The notes below the pieces were generated by a model. It searched no databases. It was given only the letters and a program-made list of their open reading frames with translations, and was not told where the DNA came from. DNA of 64,000 nucleotides from contig NZ_BLJF01000003.1 in the NCBI RefSeq assembly GCF_009932335.1, forward strand, positions 682,001 to 746,000, in the 5' to 3' direction. Origin of the DNA: Pseudomonas asiatica (GTDB lineage Bacteria; Pseudomonadota; Gammaproteobacteria; Pseudomonadales; Pseudomonadaceae). A program made the translations under genes and the position numbers. Shown here piece after piece: positions 56,991-64,000 of this stretch (the first letter of the stretch is position 1; each line of letters opens with the position of its first letter).

Positions 56991-58793
56991 TTAGAACCAC
57001 TCGTCCTGCATGGCGAGGCAAGTGTCGTCGCGCGCCTCGAGCAATGCCAGCTCATTATGGCAGCCAGGTACCTCCCAGGTCAGGAAATAACGCGCTGCCT
57101 GCAGCTTGCCGAGGTAGAAGTCGCGGTCGGTGGGTTTGCCCTTGAGCAGGCCGAGTTCGGCATGGATCGCCTGTTCCAGCCAGCGCCAGCCAATCACGCA
57201 GTGGCCGAAGGCCTTGAGGTAGAGAGCCGAGTTGGCCAGGGCGCCGGCGACTTTGCCCTCGGCCAGGTCACCCAGCAACGCCAGCGTCACACCTTGCAGG
57301 CGGTTGACCAGTTGCTCCAGCGGCTGGCGCAGTGGGTCGAGGTTCGCATGGTGGCTGGCGCGCTCACCGGTGGCAGCGATCGACCGGATCAACTGCTTGA
57401 GGCCGGCGCCATTGTTCTGCGCCAGCTTGCGGCCCAGCAGGTCGAGCGACTGGATGCCCTCGGTGCCTTCATGGATCGGGTTCAGGCGGTTGTCGCGGTA
57501 GTACTGTTCTACCGGGTACTCGCGGGTGTAGCCGTGGCCCCCGAGGATCTGGATCGCCAGTTCATTGGCCTTGAGGCAGAACGTCGAGGGCCAGGATTTG
57601 ACGATCGGGGTCAGCAGGTCGAGCAGTTCCTGCGCCTGCTTGCGGGCCCTTTCGTCGCTGGCAGTCTGGGTGTCGTCGAACAGGCGCGCGGCATACAGAC
57701 CCAGGTCGAAGGCGCCCTCCACGTAGGCCTTCTGTGCCAGCAGCATACGTTTCACATCGCTGTGCTCGATGATCGGCACAGCGGGGCTGTGCGGGTCTTT
57801 GTTGTCCGGCAACCGACCCTGCGGGCGCTGGCGGGCGTACTCCAGCGAATACAGGTAGCCGGCGTAACCGAGCATCACTGCGCCCATGCCGACACCGATG
57901 CGTGCCTCGTTCATCATCTGGAACATGCAGGCCAGGCCCTGGTGCGGCTGGCCGACCAGGTAGCCGACGCACTGGCCGTTGTCGCCGAAGTTCAGCGCGG
58001 TGGAGGTAGTACCGCGCCAGCCCATCTTGTGGAACAGCCCTGCCAGCAGCACATCGTTGCGCGGGCCACGGCTGCCATCTTCGTTGACCAGGTACTTGGG
58101 TACGATGAACAGCGAGATGCCCTTCACGCCGGGCGGAGCATCCGGAAGCTTGGCCAGAACCATATGCACGATGTTCTCCGACAGCTCGTGATCTCCGCCG
58201 GAAATGAAAATCTTGTTGCCCTTGAGCCGGTAGCTGCCGTCACCGGCAGGTTCGGCGCGGGTGCGGATATCGGCCAGCGACGAGCCAGCGTGGGGTTCGG
58301 TCAGGGCCATGGTGCCGAAGTAGCGGCCTTCGATCATCGGCTGCAGAAACAGGCGTTTCTGTTCATCGCTGCCGAAGCTCTCGATCAGGTTGGCCGCGCC
58401 CATGGTCAGGAACGGGTAGGCCGTGGTGCCGGCGTTGGCCGCCTGGAAGTGGGCGAAGCAGGCCTGCGAAACCAGGCTCGGCAGCTGCATGCCGCCGGCT
58501 TCGAAGTCACGGTTGGCGTTGAGGAAGCCGGCTTTGAGAAAGGCGTCGACGGCGGGTTTCACTTCAGGGATCAGTTCGGCTCGGCCATCCACGTAGCGCG
58601 GCTCGTTTTCGTCGGCCTTGCGGTTGTGCGGGGCGAAAAATTTCTCTGCGATGGTGCGGGCAGTTGAAAGCGCCGCATCGAAGGTTTCGCGGCTGTGCTC
58701 GGCGAAGCGCGGGCGTTGGGTCAGGGCCTCGGCGTCGAGGACTTCGTAGAGTTCGAAGGCGAGGTTGCGGGGGTTGAGCAGGGTCTCGGGCAT
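56991..58793 (-). CDS. Acyl-CoA dehydrogenase (large, C-terminal-extended type)
   Basis: A 600-residue FAD enzyme that introduces the alpha-beta double bond in acyl-CoA. FAD and substrate motifs include GTMALTEPHAGSSLADIRTR, YRLKGNKIFISGGDHELSEN, and the C-terminal ACAD catalytic region with ILGGHGYTREYPVEQYYRDN. A further C-terminal domain extends beyond the usual 380 residues, as in the larger FadE-like dehydrogenases. It is upstream of the TldD-like gene on the same strand. Confidence 0.93.
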   Translation of the reverse strand: MPETLLNPRNLAFELYEVLDAEALTQRPRFAEHSRETFDAALSTARTIAEKFFAPHNRKADENEPRYVDGRAELIPEVKPAVDAFLKAGFLNANRDFEAGGMQLPSLVSQACFAHFQAANAGTTAYPFLTMGAANLIESFGSDEQKRLFLQPMIEGRYFGTMALTEPHAGSSLADIRTRAEPAGDGSYRLKGNKIFISGGDHELSENIVHMVLAKLPDAPPGVKGISLFIVPKYLVNEDGSRGPRNDVLLAGLFHKMGWRGTTSTALNFGDNGQCVGYLVGQPHQGLACMFQMMNEARIGVGMGAVMLGYAGYLYSLEYARQRPQGRLPDNKDPHSPAVPIIEHSDVKRMLLAQKAYVEGAFDLGLYAARLFDDTQTASDERARKQAQELLDLLTPIVKSWPSTFCLKANELAIQILGGHGYTREYPVEQYYRDNRLNPIHEGTEGIQSLDLLGRKLAQNNGAGLKQLIRSIAATGERASHHANLDPLRQPLEQLVNRLQGVTLALLGDLAEGKVAGALANSALYLKAFGHCVIGWRWLEQAIHAELGLLKGKPTDRDFYLGKLQAARYFLTWEVPGCHNELALLEARDDTCLAMQDEWF

Positions 58794-59166
58794 GGTCGCG
58801 GTCCTGAGGCGGGATGCTGCGAGTGTAGGAGGGTGGTGGGGTGGGGGACAGGTTAATAGGTTTGGGTGATATGGGTTGAGAACTCCGGGATGCCTGGTGG
58901 TTGGTCGAACAGATCACGCGGGGTGGGGGCAGTTGTTGTTTTGCCTGTTCGGGCCCTTTCGCGGGTAAACCCGCTCCCACAAGTACTGCGCAGCCCCAGC
59001 CATCAACGCTGCACCTGTAGGAGCGGGTTTACCCGCGAAAGGGCCGGAGCAGGCGCAGGAAAATGTAGAGACGTTTCCCACAAGTCAGAGTGGAACTGGA
59101 CTACTGCGGATCGAATGCCATTTGGCCTTGAATGTGTGCTTTGGTGTTCGCAATGAGGCTTTTCTG
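58794..59166. other. 373-bp intergenic region between acyl-CoA dehydrogenase and a membrane-protein gene
   Basis: Holds a REP pair (58949-59049) near its middle and divergent promoters at both ends. No ORF or RNA gene that I can support; the part 58800-58940 has a few poly-G runs but no recognised motif. Confidence 0.6.
58949..59049. repeat. REP inverted pair upstream of the acyl-CoA dehydrogenase
   Basis: TCGGGCCCTTTCGCGGGTAA followed by ACCCGCTCCCAC, with the mirror copy, separated by about 35 bp. Confidence 0.8.
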
Positions 59167-59730
59167 ATGAGTGATGTCCACAAGAACGACTTGACTGATT
59201 TCGAGGGCAAGCAACTTCCCTTCTTCGTAGTCTCGCCCCTGAAGTTTGGCGTAATGATCTTCTTCACCCTTGGTTTTTACTGGCTGTATTGCTTTTATCA
59301 GAGCTGGAAGCTGTATGGAGTGAGGACAGGAGAAAAGGTCAGCCCATTCTGGCGAAGCGCTTTTGCAGTGTTCTTCATCTACCCGTTATTGAGAAGGGTG
59401 AATGATCATATTCGCGAGTCAGGCAGAACCTACCCTTGGTCCATTCTGGGGCTCACGCTGGGCTACTACGGTATGTGTGCTGTCTGGGTGGCTGCCACTG
59501 TGATTCTGGATGATCAGTTGTGGGCGGCGTATTTTGCGGGTGTAGTCATTCAAGCAGCTTGGTTGGTCATTCTGGTGCCCATGCAGAAAGGCGCCAATTT
59601 CAGCGCGGGGGATGAGGCAGGAGTGGCCAACAGCCGTTTCACGCTGGCCAATTGGTTGTGGATGCTGCTGGCTGCCGTAATTACAGCAGCGCAGCTGTTT
59701 GCTTTGATCACACTTTCGTCCATGGCTTGA
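59167..59730 (+). CDS. Unrecognised polytopic membrane protein
   Basis: A 187-residue protein with about five hydrophobic segments, for example FGVMIFFTLGFYWLYCFYQS at residues 28-47 and LGYYGMCAVWVAATVILDD near 100. A cytoplasmic-type loop with KLYGVRTGEKVSPFWRS lies near 49-66. The DUF4234/YjgN-like layout is only suggestive. GC content is lower than in most of the window. It is followed about 100 bp later by another small membrane-protein gene in the same orientation. Confidence 0.7.
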   Translation: MSDVHKNDLTDFEGKQLPFFVVSPLKFGVMIFFTLGFYWLYCFYQSWKLYGVRTGEKVSPFWRSAFAVFFIYPLLRRVNDHIRESGRTYPWSILGLTLGYYGMCAVWVAATVILDDQLWAAYFAGVVIQAAWLVILVPMQKGANFSAGDEAGVANSRFTLANWLWMLLAAVITAAQLFALITLSSMA

Positions 59731-59752
59731 GCAGCGTCGCAGCAGAATTTGC

Positions 59753-59795
59753 CGGGGCCGCTTTGCGGCCCTTTCGCGGCGAAAGGCCGCCCCTG
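59753..59795. repeat. Partial REP with double hairpin
   Basis: CGGGGCCGCTTTGCGGCCCT then TCGCGGCGAAAGGCCGCCCC: a lone, diverged copy related to the GACACAAGG class, between the two membrane-protein genes. Confidence 0.55.
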
Positions 59796-59835
59796 CGAAG
59801 CTCGGTATTCCGGCGCGGTTCGAAGAGGGAGCATA

Positions 59836-60273
59836 TTGAAGAACTCGAACTTGAGCTGGCATGCGATCGCTTTCCTGTTTTGGGGAGGCATGGACGCGTT
59901 CTACATCTGCCTTTATGTTTTCCGCAGTACGGAGCGAGGTGCCATACCTTTCTGGTCGGATTTCAAGGACGCATTGAGCAACATGCAGATCTGGGGAGGA
60001 GGGCTAGAGCTAATCGTCTGGCTAGGCCTGATTCTGCAGCTTTCGTTGATAGCGACCTGCGGGTTGTTTCTTATGCGTTGCCGGTTGGCTGTCTACTTGG
60101 CGATGGTGCAGATCCCCTTTCGCATCTTTTTTATCGTTCCGTCGATATCCATAATCCTGTTGTTGCCGATGCTGGCTTCCAGTATCAGTAACTCGGTGTG
60201 GATTGGGCTGATGCTGATTTCGGAGGCTGGGAAAGGCTGGTGCCTATTGTGGCTCTGGCGAAAGCGCGGGTAA
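59836..60273 (+). CDS. Small unrecognised membrane protein with TTG start
   Basis: A 145-residue protein with four predicted membrane segments (HAIAFLFWGGMDAFYICLYV, LELIVWLGLILQLSLIATCG, AVYLAMVQIPFRIFFIVPSI, and a C-terminal one). The start is placed at a TTG (59836) preceded by GAGGGAG at 4-nt spacing; upstream codons cover REP sequence and are not credible. GC is lower than in the rest of the window. I do not recognise a family. Confidence 0.6.
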   Translation: MKNSNLSWHAIAFLFWGGMDAFYICLYVFRSTERGAIPFWSDFKDALSNMQIWGGGLELIVWLGLILQLSLIATCGLFLMRCRLAVYLAMVQIPFRIFFIVPSISIILLLPMLASSISNSVWIGLMLISEAGKGWCLLWLWRKRG

Positions 60274-60584
60274 CGGTGTGCGCCGGGTTTTTTGGATTTT
60301 TCTACCGGTCAGTCAACCCATGCACAGCTGCCACCCTCTTGTTTGACAGCAGGTGGTGATAGTTCCTGATCCACCCCTGAACGCAGATTCACTCGAAGAT
60401 CCTAATCTAGGTCGCGAACTTCGCACTGAGGCTTAATGATGTGTCGCCTGAGCCGGCCCTTTCGCGGGCATGCCCGCTCCCACAGGTACGGTGCAAGTCA
60501 TGAAGCTTGTGGTGATCCTGTGGGAGCGGGCGCGCCCGCGAATAGGCCCGGCCAGGCACTCGAGAATTATCAGGGGGTTGAACA
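60274..60584. other. 311-bp intergenic region with a REP pair
   Basis: The REP pair occupies 60452-60550. The left part (60274-60451) is AT-rich and shows no gene, RNA or repeat that I recognise. Confidence 0.6.
60452..60550. repeat. REP inverted pair upstream of the DUF3077-like remnant
   Basis: AGCCGGCCCTTTCGCGGGCA then TGCCCGCTCCCACAGG on the left, and CCTGTGGGAGCGGGCGCGCC on the right, separated by about 30 bp. Confidence 0.8.
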
Positions 60585-60793
60585 ATGACAACAGAAGACA
60601 CCCAAGCCGCATCGAGCCTGGCATCCCGTGCAGGGACGCCCGTGAGCAGTCGTCGGAGTTGATGGGTAATGTCCGCGAATTGACCATTACCGGGCTGATG
60701 GATGAGAAGCCGATGATGATCTGGGCTGCCCATTACCTGAGTGCGATGGCCAAGGCACTGATGGATGATGCTGAGTTGGGGATGAAGCAGTGA
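60585..60793 (+). pseudogene. Frameshifted DUF3077-like small protein remnant
   Basis: An ATG at 60585 with GGGGG upstream opens a frame (MTTEDTQAASSLASRAG...) that stops at 60662. The next frame continues GIPCRDAREQSSELMG and MDEKPMMIWAAHYLSAMAKA to 60793. That second part has the AAHYL...KALMDD ending typical of Pseudomonas DUF3077 proteins, which normally have an intact N-terminal third. The two pieces are in different frames and the N-terminal third is shortened, so a deletion or frameshift is likely. The TGATG overlap at 60660 could also allow re-initiation giving a 43-residue product. Confidence 0.55.
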
Positions 60794-60845
60794 GGGTTTG
60801 GCTTCCGATTGAATGAACACCTGTCAGCCCAACCCCAGCCCCCAT

Positions 60846-60878
60846 AAAAAAAAGGAGAGCCGAAGCTCTCCTTTTTTC
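60846..60878 (-). terminator. Intrinsic terminator of putA
   Basis: On the minus strand AAAAAAGGAGAGC, loop TTCG, and GCTCTCCTTTTTTTT form a tight stem with T-run just after the putA stop. The A-tract on the other side makes it potentially bidirectional. Confidence 0.92.
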
Positions 60879-60895
60879 GTTAACAACCCTCAACC

Positions 60896-63800
60896 TCAGC
60901 CAATGGTCATCAGGCTGGCATTACCACCGGCAGCAGCAGTGTTCACACTCACTGCCCGCTCGATCACCAGGCGCTCCAGCGCAATCTGGTGGTCGCCGCT
61001 GGACAGCCCGTGCACACCCACGATCGCCCCGGCACGCTTGGCCACCTGCTGGCACACGCCGCGCAGCTGGTCCGAGTCGCCATGGTGGATCACGGCGTCG
61101 AACGCCACTTCATCCTTGTTCCAGTCCGCCACCAGCTTGACCTTGGCCTGCAGCTCTCGCGGCAGGCGGGCACGCAGGGCTTTGCCCGGCTCGCCGTCCG
61201 CCCATACCGCCGAGCTGCCAACGGCCAGCACTGCGGCGAACTGCGCCAGCAGGTCGGCTTCGTTGTCGGCCAGGCACAGCACGTGCTCACGCGGCAGGAT
61301 GGTGTAGCTGTTGCGCTCGCCGGTCGGGCCTGGCAACAGGCGGGCGATGCCGCTCTGCGACTGGCTGGCGAACTGGCTGCACAGCGTGGCGAGGTCGGTC
61401 AGCTGGTTGCTCTCGGCCCATGCCTTCAGGCCGTGCAGCGGCTTGATCAGCTGTTCGTGCAGGGCGCGGTCAGGCTTGCCTTCGCCGTCCTGTTGCTGGA
61501 AGTGGCGGCCAATCGCGTCGGCCGGGCGGGTCGACAGCAGGCGGTACAGGTACAGCGGGCCGCCGGCTTTCGGGCCGGTGCCGGACAGGCCTTCACCACC
61601 GAACGGCTGCACGCCCACCACTGCACCGACGATGTTGCGGTTGACGTACATGTTGCCGGCGTTGGCGGTTTCCACCACCTTGGCGATGGTCTCGTCGATG
61701 CGGGTGTGCACGCCGAGGGTCAGGCCGTAGCCGGAGTTGTTGATCTGCTCGATCAACTGGTCCAGGTTGCGACGGTTGTAGCGCACCACGTGCAGCACCG
61801 GGCCGAAGATTTCACGCTTGAGCTCGTCGAAGCTCTCCAGCTCGATCAGGGTAGGCATGACGAAGGTGCCGCGCTTGAGCTCGGCAGCATCGGCAATGGC
61901 CACCTGGTAGACCGAGCGACCTTTCTCGCGCATGCCCTGGATGTGCTTCTCGATGCCGGCTTTGGCTTCGGCGTCGATCACCGGGCCAATGTCCACGGCC
62001 AGGCGGTCCGGGCAGCCCAGGCGACTTTCGGCCATGGCACCCTTGAGCATTTCGATCACGCGGTCGGCGGAGTCTTCCTGCAGGCACAGCACGCGCAGTG
62101 CCGAGCAACGCTGGCCGGCGCTGTCGAAGGCCGAGGACACCACATCGATCACCACCTGTTCGGTCAGTGCCGAGGAGTCGACGATCATCGCGTTCTGGCC
62201 GCCGGTTTCGGCGATCAGCGGGATCGGGCGGCCCTGGTTGTCCAGGCGGCCGGCGACGTTGCGCTGCAGCAGGCGGGCCACTTCAGTGGAACCGGTGAAC
62301 ATCACGCCCTTGACGCGCTCGTCACCCACCAGGCCGGCACCGACGGTTTCACCGCGGCCAGGCAGCAGCTGCAGCACGCCTTCAGGAATGCCGGCTTCCA
62401 GCAGGAGGCGCACGGCCTGGGCAGCGATCAGCGGGGTTTGCTCGGCCGGCTTGGCCAGTACGGGGTTGCCGGCGGCGAGCGCTGCGGCTACCTGGCCGGT
62501 GAAGATCGCCAGCGGGAAGTTCCACGGGCTGATGCACACCACTGGGCCCAGCGGGCGGTGGGCGTCGTTGCTGAAGTCGTTGCGTGCCTGCACCGCGTAG
62601 TAGCGCAGGAAGTCCACGGCTTCACGCACTTCGGCGATGGCGTTGGCGAAGGTCTTGCCGGCTTCGCGGATGAGCAGGCCCATCAGCGGCTGGATTTCGG
62701 CCTCCATCAGGTCGGCGGTGCGTTCCAGAATGGCGGCGCGCTCGGCAGGCGGGGTGGCCTGCCAGATCGGAGCGGCATTCAGTGCGCACTGGATGGCGTT
62801 GTCGACGTCGGCGACCGTGGCTTCCTGAACATGGCCGACCACGTCGCGGTGGTCCGCCGGGTTCAGGACCGGTGCGGCGGTGCCTTCGCTGGCAGCGCAG
62901 GCCAGCAGTGGCGTGGCTTTCCAGTCGTTGTGGGCGGTGGCCAGCATGGCGCAGGACAGCGATGCCAGGCGGTGTTCGTTGGCCATGTCGATGCCGGCCG
63001 AGTTGGCCCGCTCGCTGCCATACAGCTCACGCGGCAGCGGGATGCGTGGGTGCGGCAGGCCGATGCTGCCTTCCTGGGTGCCCATGCGCTCGATGCTGGC
63101 GACCGGGTCGGCGACCAGTTCCTGGATGGAGATCGAGTGGTCGGCGATGCGGTTGACGAACGAGGTGTTGGCGCCGTTTTCCAGCAGGCGACGCACCAGG
63201 TAGGCCAGCAGCGTTTCGTGGGTGCCGACCGGTGCATAGACGCGGCACGGACGGTTCAGCTTGCCTTCGGAAATCTTGCCGACCACCTGCTCGTACAGTG
63301 GCTCGCCCATGCCGTGCAGGCACTGGAACTCGTACTGGCCCGGGTAGTAGTTCTGACCGGCAATGTGGTAGATGGCCGACAGGGTGTGGGCGTTGTGGGT
63401 GGCGAACTGCGGGTAGATGGCTTCTGGCACGGCCAGCAGCTTGCGGGCGCAGGCAACGTAGGACACGTCGGTGTACACCTTGCGGGTGTAGACCGGGTAG
63501 CCTTCCAGGCCTTCGACCTGGGCGCGCTTGATTTCGCTGTCCCAGTAGGCGCCTTTCACCAGGCGGATCATCAGGCGGTGGCGGCTGCGCTTGGCCAGGT
63601 CGATGACATAGTCGATCACATACGGGCAGCGCTTCTGGTAGGCCTGGATGACGAAGCCGATACCATTCCAGCCGGCCAGAGAAGGCTCGAAGCACAGGCG
63701 CTCGAGCAGGTCGAGCGACAGCTCCAGGCGGTCGGCTTCTTCGGCGTCGATGTTCAGGCCGATGTCGTATTGCTTGGCCAGCAGGGTCAGCGACAGCAGG

Positions 63801-64000
63801 CGCGGGTACAGCTCTTCCATCACGCGCTCGTACTGGGCGCGGCTGTAGCGCGGGTGCAGCGCCGACAGCTTGATCGAGATGCCCGGGCCTTCATAGATGC
63901 CACGGCCATGGGAGGCCTTGCCGATCGAGTGGATGGCCTGCTCGTAGGACGCCAGGTACTTCTGTGCGTCGTGCTCGGTCAGTGCGGCTTCGCCGAGCAT
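60896..64000 (-). CDS. putA: Bifunctional proline dehydrogenase / delta-1-pyrroline-5-carboxylate dehydrogenase PutA, C-terminal part
   Basis: Runs off the right edge, so about 1034 residues are seen of roughly 1317. The missing part should hold the ribbon-helix-helix DNA-binding domain and the start. In the window come the rest of the FAD proline dehydrogenase barrel (YEGPGISIKLSALHPRYSRA, RLVKGAYWDSEIKRAQVEG, YEFQCLHGMGEPLYEQVVGK), then the aldehyde dehydrogenase domain with LIAETGGQNAMIVD and the catalytic cysteine in SAGQRCSALRVL, and the C-terminal domain. It oxidises proline to glutamate at the inner membrane and represses its own gene when not bound there. Confidence 0.96.
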   Translation of the reverse strand: MLGEAALTEHDAQKYLASYEQAIHSIGKASHGRGIYEGPGISIKLSALHPRYSRAQYERVMEELYPRLLSLTLLAKQYDIGLNIDAEEADRLELSLDLLERLCFEPSLAGWNGIGFVIQAYQKRCPYVIDYVIDLAKRSRHRLMIRLVKGAYWDSEIKRAQVEGLEGYPVYTRKVYTDVSYVACARKLLAVPEAIYPQFATHNAHTLSAIYHIAGQNYYPGQYEFQCLHGMGEPLYEQVVGKISEGKLNRPCRVYAPVGTHETLLAYLVRRLLENGANTSFVNRIADHSISIQELVADPVASIERMGTQEGSIGLPHPRIPLPRELYGSERANSAGIDMANEHRLASLSCAMLATAHNDWKATPLLACAASEGTAAPVLNPADHRDVVGHVQEATVADVDNAIQCALNAAPIWQATPPAERAAILERTADLMEAEIQPLMGLLIREAGKTFANAIAEVREAVDFLRYYAVQARNDFSNDAHRPLGPVVCISPWNFPLAIFTGQVAAALAAGNPVLAKPAEQTPLIAAQAVRLLLEAGIPEGVLQLLPGRGETVGAGLVGDERVKGVMFTGSTEVARLLQRNVAGRLDNQGRPIPLIAETGGQNAMIVDSSALTEQVVIDVVSSAFDSAGQRCSALRVLCLQEDSADRVIEMLKGAMAESRLGCPDRLAVDIGPVIDAEAKAGIEKHIQGMREKGRSVYQVAIADAAELKRGTFVMPTLIELESFDELKREIFGPVLHVVRYNRRNLDQLIEQINNSGYGLTLGVHTRIDETIAKVVETANAGNMYVNRNIVGAVVGVQPFGGEGLSGTGPKAGGPLYLYRLLSTRPADAIGRHFQQQDGEGKPDRALHEQLIKPLHGLKAWAESNQLTDLATLCSQFASQSQSGIARLLPGPTGERNSYTILPREHVLCLADNEADLLAQFAAVLAVGSSAVWADGEPGKALRARLPRELQAKVKLVADWNKDEVAFDAVIHHGDSDQLRGVCQQVAKRAGAIVGVHGLSSGDHQIALERLVIERAVSVNTAAAGGNASLMTIG

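Overview
The window is a high-GC chromosomal segment from a fluorescent pseudomonad of the Pseudomonas putida group. Three things suggest this: the gene content and order (pilGHIJ-chpA-chpC, bioA, ahcY with a SAH riboswitch, tktA-epd-pgk-fda followed by a cfcR-type GGDEF/EAL response regulator, putA), the dense codon-biased coding on both strands, and many short inverted-repeat pairs of the REP type that P. putida carries between genes. No rRNA, tRNA, CRISPR array, insertion sequence, integrase or prophage was seen.

Layout. Positions 1-2775 (minus) hold gshB, a TonB-like protein, yqgE and the start of ruvX. Positions 2988-11886 (plus) hold the complete Pil-Chp chemotaxis-like cluster for twitching motility: two CheY-type regulators, a CheW-type adaptor, a methyl-accepting receptor, a large CheA-type hybrid kinase and a second adaptor. 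Positions 12043-22722 are mixed housekeeping: hemolysin III-like membrane protein, rsmE, bioA, a secreted flavin amine oxidase with a long Lys/Ala/Pro tail, cytochrome b561 with YceI, rhlE, an orphan periplasmic binding protein and a probable glycosyltransferase.

Positions 22815-25405 carry metF and ahcY of the methyl cycle, ahcY behind a clear S-adenosylhomocysteine riboswitch. The cycle reappears at 34058-36259, where metK follows an ArsR-methyltransferase fusion of the SahR type with a perfect 24-bp palindrome at its promoter. Between them lie a thioesterase, an Na+/H+ antiporter, a DUF3800 gene in a lower-GC patch, a DMT transporter, a MAPEG protein, mltA, a small c-type cytochrome lipoprotein, a DUF1090 protein and ligB.

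Positions 36488-42682 are central carbon metabolism: tktA, epd, pgk and class II fda, with two small lipoprotein genes inserted between pgk and fda. Downstream come the c-di-GMP regulator, a YgjP-like metalloprotease, a small winged-helix protein, an ElaA-type acetyltransferase, another orphan binding protein, a YccS-type membrane protein, an HI0933-type flavoprotein, dbpA, an MFS transporter, a TldD/TldE-like pair and an acyl-CoA dehydrogenase. The last 5 kb has two unrecognised membrane-protein genes of lower GC, a frameshifted DUF3077-like remnant, and putA running off the end.

The most interesting items are the two-layer SAM/SAH control (riboswitch plus SahR-like repressor), the DUF3800 gene in its foreign-looking patch, the catalytically altered EAL domain of the cfcR-like protein, the exported-looking DNA ligase LigB, the decorated tail of the amine oxidase, and the unrecognised membrane-protein pair. 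I found no convincing wholly new multi-gene system.
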